Of a stretch of DNA of 64,000 nucleotides, positions 56,036 through 64,000 are shown piece after piece. This DNA comes from Sabellastarte sp. h YS-2021 (Eukaryota > Annelida > Polychaeta > Sabellida > Sabellidae), in the NCBI GenBank assembly GCA_964017235.1, contig OZ024929.1:113693793-113757792 (forward strand), written 5' to 3'. The notes beneath the pieces are model-generated. The model was not told where the DNA came from. It made no database searches and saw only the letters and a list, made by a program, of their open reading frames with translations. Every line of letters begins with the position of its first letter. Position 1 is the stretch's first letter. The translations under genes and the position numbers were made by a program.

Positions 56036-59000
56036 AGCCAAATTCATCAAGAAGGTAGTACTGTTTCATGCACCTTCTCTTATCCAAAAAATATCTTATT
56101 CTCCCCAACATGGCAAGATTACAGGAGATGTATTGTAATCAATGCATGATGGTAATAGTATAAAACTGTGACCAACTAATATACATAACTTTCCTTCATC
56201 CTGTCAATTACCCATTGTAAAACAACTTACAAAATGTGATTGAACCAAAGTGAAATCAACCTGACTGAAACTCTGGTTAAGAATATGTATTTGACAATTA
56301 AAACAACTAAGAACCAGCAAAAATTGTTGACAGACAAAACACCTTCACATGCTTACCTTGTATTTATTTCTCAAGCTGCAATGGCCTTTACATTTCACTG
56401 CAACCTATTGGTTGATACACAATTTGGAACCTGAAATATGTTCAATGTGGCTATTACAAAAACATCATTTACAGTTTAACACTAAGTAATACCAGTCTAC
56501 AAGGCAGAAGTCTCTTCTTGAAAATAACATACAATGACAAGCAAAAACTACATTTATGAATCTAATAATCTAGCAGTGGATTTTAATATACTAAAATTAA
56601 CTGCCATAACATGACACAAACCTTTTTTTCCATCTGAATTTTATTTTCTCAAACATGGAGCCAAATAGGAAAATGGAGATACTTCACAAAAAACTTCTGC
56701 AATGATCCAATACCAATTGACACCATTGGAACCATCTGCCTACTTCTTCTTCAGAGCAATTAAAACAGATGATGATCTTAAAATATAACAATGGTGGAAT
56801 ATAACAATTGCTTTATCAAATGATGAGTACCATAGAGTCTTCAGTTTTTTCAGGGAAGATGAATATATGACACTATGCTCAGTTTAATCATTATTATTGT
56901 TGTAGGTTTGTCCCTGCTTGTAGGACATATTGAGGAAATTTTGTATGTCTATATCAGTTGTATGGACTGAATGGATGGGAGGAAACCAGAGTGAACTAGT
57001 TTATCAAGATTTTGCCCTGTCAACAAACTGTTATCAAAGTAATGTTTTTCTAACATTCAAACTCCAGACTTCTAAGGTGGAATGCTAGCGTGTCAAGATG
57101 TATACACCACAATCCTTGGCTAAATATTCAGTGCCAACAATGCCGGTGTATCCAAAACATTGTCAAACCACTGTTAAATGAACTTAAAATGTCTCATTTT
57201 TCATACCTTCATGAGAAAATTCAGGTATTTTCAAAACTTACATCAAACTTTCACAAGACATGATATTCTGAATATGGACTCTAGTAGACACTTTCTTGAC
57301 CACATTTTCAGCTTGTCAACCACTGAAAGGTAAAAGACAAATGTTTCATTAGTTCTTCAAATATGCAAATTATCATGTCTTCATAAGTGGATAAACTACT
57401 GGATGATCTTACATTGCAAAAACATCTACATCCTCTTGTTAAATATTTTGTAAAATTAAAATGATCAAATATTGCATTTAAAATCAAACACAGTAGTGAC
57501 ACGTAATGACAGTTAATATCAACTGCCTTAACACCTTAACCTATCTCAGTTAAACCTTAGACTAAGTAAATATCAACATCCGCAGCTAGCAGTGGTTTTC
57601 TAGACTTTCTCATCTTGCAGTGGACTTTGTCTCACGATGAAATTAACTGAAATTACATGCCACAAACTTTGTTCATGAGAAAAAGTATTTACACTTAATT
57701 TCTACTTTATTTTCTGAAACATGGAGAAATGTAACCAAGGAAAGATACTTCCCATGAAAACTGCTGTGGTCAAGATCACTGAAAACCACTGGAACCATTT
57801 GCACACCTCTTGTTCAGAACATCTGAAATGATGACAATGTACTACTGAAATAATAGAACAACTTTACCAAAATGATTAATTACTGTAATACTTTGTCTTG
57901 TCTTTTCAGAGAAAGTGAAAATTATGACACTATATACGGTTTGACTATAACAATATATGCCACAATGCAACTACTATAATTATTATAGAATTTACTGACA
58001 GAATTTCCTCTTAATGTTTTACTAGCATGCATAAAAAGTGAATGTCTATGTCAGTTGTATTGATGGAGGAAAGCAGTGCAAACTAGTGGAAACCATGTGT
58101 TGTCAGAAGTTATGAAGTTTTAAACTCACAACCTCCAAGATGTTAAAGAGTTAAAGAGTTTTCAACTCAAAGCAAAATCAGTCTGATACTCTTGTTAAGG
58201 TGTGTTTGATGGTTTAACAACTATAAGCCACAAAACATAACAAAAACCACATTTAACATGCATACCTTGCATTTATTTCTCAAGCTGCAGTGGCTTTCAT
58301 ATTTCAGTGCAACCTACTGGTTCAGACACAATCTGGAACCGGAAATATGCCTAATGTGACTTTTACTTGGACATTATTTACAGTTTTAATTAACACTAAA
58401 TAATAAAAGTGTAAAAGGCTGAAGTCTCCTCTTAAACATAACATACAATGACAAGTGCAAAACAAGTTTTTGAATCTATGTCACAGCTTGATAATTTTAT
58501 GTCAAAAGGCTTTTCCGAATAAAAACTATTTACACTTGCATTTTATTTTCTCAAACATGGGATAAATAATGGGATAATATTTCTGTAAAAACTTCTAAAT
58601 GACCAAAGACCACTGTAAACCATTGGAACCATTTGCCTACTTATTGTTCAGAGCAACTAAAACAGATGATGTAATATAACCATGGTGTAATATGACTTTA
58701 TCTAATGATAGTTATACACTGTTTTCAGTCTTCTCAGAGAAAATAAATATATGATGCTATGCTCAGTTTAATCATCATTATTATTGCTGCAGTTTTGTCA
58801 CTGCTTGTAGGACAGAAAGAAGAAATCTTGTATGTCTGTATTTGTTGGATGGAAAGTGTGGGAGGAAACCAGAGTGAACTAGTTGGTCAGGATTCTGCAC
58901 TGTAAACCTCAGGTCATCAGAAGTAATATTTCTTTAACATTAAAAACTTCAAAAATGAGATGCCACAGTATCGAGATTACACAACAATCCTTGGCTAAAT

Positions 59001-59159
59001 AAAGGACAAAACAGCTGACCAAGCCAGTGTGTCCAAAATACGGTTAAAACGGTGTGTTATATTACAATTTACAAATATTTTCAAATTCATGAGAAGTTAG
59101 ATTAGAAATTCAAAATTTGTCTCGCACATGAAAGAACCAAGGAACAGCAAGGTACTTAC

Positions 59160-59240
59160 ATCAAATTTTATCAAGACTTAATGTTCTGTGGATAGTCTCT
59201 AGAAGACACTTTTCTGTTAAGATTTTCTGTAGTCAAACCA
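59160..59240 (-). other. Putative exon type b (splice-bounded, 81 bp)
   Basis: Minus strand: TTATCTTTCAG before, GTAAGTACC after. Homologous segments lie at 36,226-36,308, 51,844-51,924, 57,242-57,322 and 62,014-62,094. Four of the five are exactly 81 bp. The donors at 51,843 and 62,013 are GC (GCGAGT and GCAAGT). The consensus would read WFDKLKI...RKCLPETI before a stop at the 3' edge, and several copies have earlier stops. Confidence 0.35.
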
Positions 59241-60058
59241 CTGAAAGATAAATCACAAATTTTTCAATTGGTACTTCAAATATGAAAATTAGTATGTCAC
59301 TATAGATGCGACAAACTACTGGTAGCTCTTATTTTGCAAAAACATATAGATACTGTTATTAAATATGTTGTAAACTTAAAATGATTGAACACTGCATGTT
59401 AAATCACAGAGTAACGACATGCAATTGACAGTTAACCACATCAGCCTTTAGTTAATACCTTAACCTTATAATCTCAGTAACTTATCGACACCCTTATCTC
59501 GCACTGGCTCTCTAGACTTCCTTATCTCACAGTGGAGTTTCCTCATGATGTAATTAACTGAAAGTACATGCCACAAACTTTGTTAATGGGAAAAAGTATT
59601 TACACATAATTTCTACTTTATTTTCTGAAACATAAAGAAATGTAACCGAGGAAAGATACTTCCCATGAAAACTGCTAAACTGTTGTCATGATCATTGAAA
59701 AACCATTTGCACACTTCTTGTTTAGAGCAGCTGAAATGATGATGATGCAAAACAACAATGATGAAAGATAATAATGCCTTCAGCAAAATGATTAGTAATA
59801 CTTTAGTCTTTTCAGACAAAGTGAAATCATGACACTATGCAAAATTTAAATACAACAAATGACTTCATGAAAGTTTAACTGCTATCATTGTTGTAGAATT
59901 TACGGACAGAATTTCCTCCTAATGTTTCTACAAGCATGGAAAAAATGTCTATCAGTAGTATTAATGGAGGAAAGCAGTGCAATTAAACTACTGTCAACCA
60001 TCTGTCATCATAAGTAATTGAGTTTTAAACTCATAACCTCCAAGATGGGCACACTATG

Positions 60059-60115
60059 GCCAAAAATTAGCTCAAATTTAGTATACACAATTGCAAACTT
60101 GAGCTAATTTTTGGC
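60059..60115. mobile_element. Short hairpin (degraded MITE)
   Basis: GCCAAAAATTAGCTCAA (60,059-60,075) and its perfect reverse complement (60,099-60,115) enclose 23 bp. The flanking TTTTTGTGAATATGGGCCC resembles the outer end of GGGCCC-type MITEs. Confidence 0.65.
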
Positions 60116-60268
60116 TCAACTTGAGATTGATCCCTTTTTGTGAATATGGGCCCTGAATTATTACACAACCATCCTATGAGAAACTATTGTTGCCATTAAC
60201 CTCTGGATATTCAGCAATTATAACACAAATATTAAACGTCGCACACATACAGAAAGTATTTAACTTAC

Positions 60269-60356
60269 TTTTAAATTATCAGGACACTGCTATTAAATTT
60301 CTGGTCCTCTCACCATGACCTCCTGAACACATGACCATGCCAGTGTACCTAAACAT
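60269..60356 (-). other. Putative exon type a (splice-bounded segment)
   Basis: Minus strand: TTATGTTTCAG before, GTAAGTTAAAT after. Homologues are at 32,911-33,005, 37,219-37,304 and 50,948-51,012. Each starts ATGTTTT or ATGTTTA directly after the AG. The frame from that ATG is open for only 14 to 22 codons in three copies and is shifted here. Confidence 0.35.
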
Positions 60357-60376
60357 CTGAAACATAAAACATTATA

Positions 60377-60521
60377 GGAATAACCCCTGACTAAACCACG
60401 GTATACGCTGAATTTTACCATGGTTTGAGGTTATAAACCCTGAAGGCGAAGCCTGAGGGGTTTATTGCTTCAAACCATGGTAAAATTTTGCGTATACCGT
60501 GGTTTGGGAGGGGGTTATTCC
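60377..60521. repeat. Large imperfect palindrome
   Basis: GGAATAACCCC...CTAAACCACGGTATACGC pairs with GCGTATACCGTGGTTT...GGGGTTATTCC. The inner part has a second small hairpin (AAACCCTGAAGGCGAAGCC...GGGGTTT). It directly abuts the TIR element that starts at 60,523. Confidence 0.8.
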
Positions 60522-60522
60522 T

Positions 60523-60706
60523 ATTCTAACATGACAAATTATTTTAAGATGAATAATTATCACAAGTTTTACTGTAAAACGTTCATTGTTACGACAGCCA
60601 TAATGAGCGATAATAGGGAGTTACCTGGTTATGCTGTATTTTACCAGGGAAGGATTTCGTCGTTTAGCCAATCAAAATCGAGGACACATCCGTGTCATGT
60701 TAGAAT
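60523..60706. mobile_element. 184-bp MITE with ATTCTAACATGACA ends
   Basis: The 14-bp terminal inverted repeats are perfect (60,523-60,536 and 60,693-60,706). The interior includes AGCCAATCAAAATCGAGGACAC, shared with the degenerate copy at 53,308. Confidence 0.75.
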
Positions 60707-61287
60707 CTGTTTTATTCACACTTGTATCACATTCAAGTATTTGGTCCAAAGTTAATATTTTTTGTTAAAATCAAGTTTTGGAAATTTCTGATTGGTTGAA
60801 AATATTCATCTGGTCCCTTCAGATTAGACTTAACATGATTCTGTTGCAGACTGATAGTTGGTTACCTCAATTACAAGCTATTTCCTGGTCAGAATAATCA
60901 ATCTTGGGATGTCATAAGGCATTGATAAATCTAGTGTCTCTTGGACAATAAGTTATAACATGCATTCTTGTCGCAAGCATTACTAAAATAGGAAAAAATA
61001 AGCAGTACCTAAGAATGCTCAGGCTCTCACCAACAGGTAGTGCTGTTTCATGGTAGGAATTACAGGAGTTGTAGCCAATGTATAATGGCTGTAAGTATAA
61101 ATTTTGACCAGCTAACAATTGCACCAATTTATCTGGTCAATTATCCATTGTTGTATAACCCACAAAATGTTATTAAGGCAACTTAAAACCAACTCAGTCT
61201 GACTGAGTTATTAGAGAGATGTGTTTGACAGTTAAACATTTAAGCCACAAAAAATAATGACAGACCCCCAATAATTGATATGCTTAC

Positions 61288-61355
61288 CGCGTATTTATTT
61301 CTCAAATTGCAGGGGCTTTGACATTTTACTCACCCCTAGAGACACAATCTGGAAC
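61288..61355 (-). other. Putative exon type d (splice-bounded segment)
   Basis: Minus strand: CGTATTTCAG before, GTAAGCATATC after. Homologues at 35,259-35,312, 40,908-40,948, 56,357-56,430 and 58,266-58,339 differ in length (41-74 bp) by internal indels, yet keep the donor GTA in all five and the acceptor AG in four (58,340 has TTCCG). No common reading frame. Confidence 0.4.
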
Positions 61356-62755
61356 CTGAAATACGTGCAATATGGCTATAACTCAAACATCATTTACAGT
61401 TTCAATTAATATTAAATGATAAAAGTCTAAAAAAAGTTCAAATAACTTGAACAATCTCTTCTTGAAAATATCAATGACAAGTAACAACTAAGTTTTTGAA
61501 TGTATGCTATACTTTGACAAATATGTGCTAAAGGGCTGCAAAAGAAAGGAATATGCTCCAGAATATCTGGAAATAAAATAAAAATTATCAAGAAATTGTG
61601 GAGGTTGTGAAAGGTGATTGTGATAGTGCACCAGCCCACTAACCCAGTAATAGTTTATAATGGCCGTTTGATAAATAACTGATATGAGACACCAAAGCAC
61701 TGTTATTTTACAATTCTTGGCTTAAGATTCCCAGTTTGAGCTTTTACTTAGATATTTGGTTCCAAGACATCAATCAAATTAATGAAGGCAATGGGTCACT
61801 ACCTCACACTCCAATGAAACAGATGTTGGGTCATAGATTATTTGAGTTTCTCTAAAGGCTGATAATTCCAATACAATAAAGCTATTCACTTGAAGAAATT
61901 TAAATTAACTACAATTTAAGGATAATTTATTTTTTCAAATTCATTTAAAAATTCAATAATCTGGAACAAATTTGTCTTGCACATGGAAAGATAAGGAACA
62001 GCAAGGTACTTGCATAAAACTTTATTAAGACTTGTTATTCTGTGGATAGTCTCAGGTAGACACTTTCTTGTCCAGAATGTTGGTTTGTCAGACCCTGAAA
62101 TGTAAAGGACAAATGGCTTGTTAGTTCTTAAATATGCAAATTATCATATCATAAATGGATAAGCAATTGGTTTATCTTATTTTGTCAAAAATGCAGTTCT
62201 TAAATATGTTGCAAAAGTAAGATGATTAAACTCTACATTGTACAATAACATCACACACAAAGTAGTGACATGTAATGACAGTTAACAACATCTGCCTTAA
62301 TACCTTAACCTATTTCAATAGCCTTAAGGCTAAATCTGCAAGATAAATATCAACACCCTTATCTAGCAGTGGCTTTCTAGACTTTCTCACCTTGCAGTGG
62401 CTTTTACTCAAGATGTAATTAACTGCCATAACATGCCACAAACTTTGTACAAAATAAAAACTATTTACACCTGAATTTTATTTTCTTGAACCTGGGTATA
62501 AGTAACCAAAGAAAGATACTTCCCATGAAAACTGCTGCAATGACCCAAGACCGAAAGAAACGACTGGAACCATTTGTTCACATTTTCTTCACAGCAACTG
62601 AAACAGATAATGTAACTCTACAATGGTGTAATATAATAAGGACTATATCAATTGACGAGTAATAATACATTCTTCAGTCTTTTCAGAAAAAAATGAATAG
62701 GATTCTATGCTCAGCTTAATCATTATTTGTGTTGCAGTTTTGTTCATGTTTGTAG

Positions 62756-62991
62756 GGGCCACAGTGGCAGGAGTTTTAACACTCTCGCCTCCCACCTCGG
62801 AGATCGGAGTTTGTATCCCGGCCTGACCTCAAGTGGGAAAGCTGGTAGTTGATTGCTGTTGGTAAGCAGTTTACAGTACAGAACCTTGACCAACTGTATG
62901 TACAGGTTTCCTCTGCACACAAAACTACCCGTCATGATATGACCTAAACAATGTGTTGGAAGCAACATTAAAACCTAAATAAATAAATAAA
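62756..62991 (+). mobile_element. tRNA-derived SINE
   Basis: Starts GGGGCCACAGTGGCAGGAGT, degenerate B box GGAGTTTGTATCCCGG, body GTGGGAAAGCTGGTAGTTGA, tail AAATAAATAAATAAA. The 15-bp duplication TGTTCATGTTTGTAG (62,741-62,755) and TGTTCGTGTTTGTAG (62,992-63,006) has one mismatch. The homologous unit at about 58,790-58,815 is the empty site. Confidence 0.92.
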
Positions 62992-63304
62992 TGTTCGTGT
63001 TTGTAGGACAGAAAGAGAAAATTCTGTATGTCTATATAACTTGTGTGGACAGAATGGATGGGAGAGGAAACCAGAGTAAACTAGTTGTTCTGCACTGCAA
63101 ACCATCTGGCATCAGATGTAATGTTCTTCTAACATTCAAACTATTAACTTCTAAGGTTGGATGCTAGATTGCACTACAATCCTTGACTAAATATTCAGTA
63201 GAAGTTTATGACAGCAATAATTTCTCAATGATAAAACAAGGCCCACAGAATTGACCAAACCAATGTGTCCAAAATTTCTGAAACACAACACATTATATTG
63301 AAAG

Positions 63305-63455
63305 TTCAAATTTGGGTTTTTTCGTCCTGTTCAACAGCCAAGGTCATATTGGGACAGGTCCTCAGCATTGTTACTTGTGGGAATTGAACCCACACAGAAG
63401 TGACAACCTGTGATTAGATGCCAAACTTGCTAACTAATAGGCCACTGAGGACATT
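63305..63455 (-). mobile_element. tRNA-derived SINE, second subfamily
   Basis: Minus strand: GTCCTCAGTGGCCTATTAGT head (A-box-like), GGGTTCAATTCCCAC (B box matching the consensus), tail GACCTTGGCTGTTGAACAGG then ACGAAAAAACCC. The tail is related to the SINE at 15,563 and the fragment at 27,245. Confidence 0.85.
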
Positions 63456-64000
63456 CACATATTGTATTAGTCAAAGACTTATTTCATTAGAATGTCAGTA
63501 CAAATGCTAAGCATTCATTTCATTGGAAAAAGCCATTTATACAGGATAAAAGTTTCGCACAAAATTATTTTTTTCCTTCAAATCTATGAACTAAAATAGC
63601 AAAAATTAATGCCCAATAAAAATACTATGTGCCATTTAAGCATTTTATTTGGTTACCTTACAATCTTTTCAGTAATACAGCAGTGATAAAGCCAACTTGA
63701 ACTGGACACTTCATTATGAAATAGCACTCATAAAACAGAAGAAAACAAATATTTTTAGTCACCACGTAAACTGTATGAAAAAATAAACAGGAAACAAGTA
63801 TAAAAAAATGACAGAATCATGATAGAATCTAGTTGATAATTGCTTGGCCAGTCATCAGAACTATCGAGTTGAATGCTGCAACTGAATTAAATAATTAAAT
63901 CTATGACACTCACAGCAGAACCCCTATTATCTGACCTATTATCCAAACACTCAATTATATAAACTAAATGCCATTCTTCCAAACTTGCATTTACCGGTTA

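Larger units (their letters stand above)
53704..56052 (-). mobile_element. 5'-truncated CR1/L2-like LINE, split by a SINE
   Basis: The element lies on the minus strand. It begins in the last part of the endonuclease (near 56,030), covers the RT, and ends near 53,704 in a TGTCATGTTATGTTA-like tail. The large unit is interrupted precisely between CACAGGTA and GTACTGTTTCATGCACC, and AGGTA flanks the insertion (53,699-53,703 and 56,053-56,057). A SINE sits at 53,950-54,183. Confidence 0.88.
56058..64000 (-). repeat. Large repeat units, copies 6 to about 10
   Basis: The landmarks recur to the right edge. The TAGCAGTGG or equivalent block lies at 56,572, 57,585, 59,495 and 62,355; the AACAGCAAGGTACTT block at 59,145 and 61,995; the CAGAGAAA block at 57,905, 58,735 and 62,680; the GGAGGAAA block at 56,975, 58,065, 58,860, 59,965 and 63,062. 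Spacing varies from about 0.9 to 3 kb through internal deletions. No ORF longer than about 100 codons and no recognisable domain is found. Confidence 0.75.

Noticed and set aside
36005..63455. tRNA genes at tRNA-like A and B boxes (36,060, 54,150, 62,780 and 63,400)
   Set aside because: Boxes are followed by SINE bodies and tails with target duplications; no intact cloverleaf was found.

Overview
The window looks like a gene-poor, AT-rich, repeat-saturated piece of an animal nuclear genome. The tRNA-derived SINEs end in AAATAAATAAAT-type tails and keep target-site duplications. A CR1/L2-like LINE, a DIRS-type tyrosine-recombinase retrotransposon and many hairpin-ended satellite-bearing elements are also present. 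This mix fits a marine invertebrate, most plausibly a bivalve or other mollusc, but that is inference from repeat style. I found no convincing intact host protein-coding gene, no rRNA, no functional tRNA and no CRISPR. Almost all open frames are repeat artefacts or retrotransposon debris.

Left half (1-29,932). A repeat with about 133-bp tandem units (229-779 and 28,746-29,150) is interrupted by one block of about 28 kb (780-28,745). The unit phase of the interrupted repeat resumes at the far side, so the block behaves as a single insertion. Its ends are inverted repeats of 1.3-1.45 kb. Each has about 190 bp of unique tip followed by an array of 24-27 units of 47 bp, centred on the palindrome AAAAAGGACGCGTCCTTTTT. 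This is foldback-type architecture at very large size. Inside lie two inverted copies of a 2.4-2.7 kb hairpin-ended element with 147-bp satellite arrays, further 147-bp arrays at 11.4-12.1 and 13.1-17.6 kb, a 1.78-kb TTAA-flanked element inserted into one array, an internally inverted DIRS remnant (8.16-11.42 kb), SINEs and MITE-like palindromes.

Right half (31.5-64 kb). About ten diverged, rearranged copies of a 1-3 kb unit run to the end of the window. The units share landmarks in a constant order. On the minus strand they carry several short segments bounded by good splice acceptor (TTTCAG) and donor (GTAAGT-like) signals but lacking a conserved reading frame. This may be an array of noncoding or decayed exons. 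The array is broken by an 8.2-kb TIR element with a 351-bp tandem array (41.99-50.20 kb), a 1.3-kb repeat (33.8-35.1 kb), a hairpin-ended repeat (39.0-40.1 kb), a LINE with a SINE inside it (53.70-56.05 kb) and small MITEs.

Unrelated repeat families share three sub-features: AGGTCA half-sites in dyads, a GGCGGCCATCTTGTTTTTCA-like (YY1-like) module, and a terminal hairpin. Insertions can be ordered in several places, for example host unit, then LINE, then SINE; and satellite, then TTAA element, then 1,574-bp duplication.
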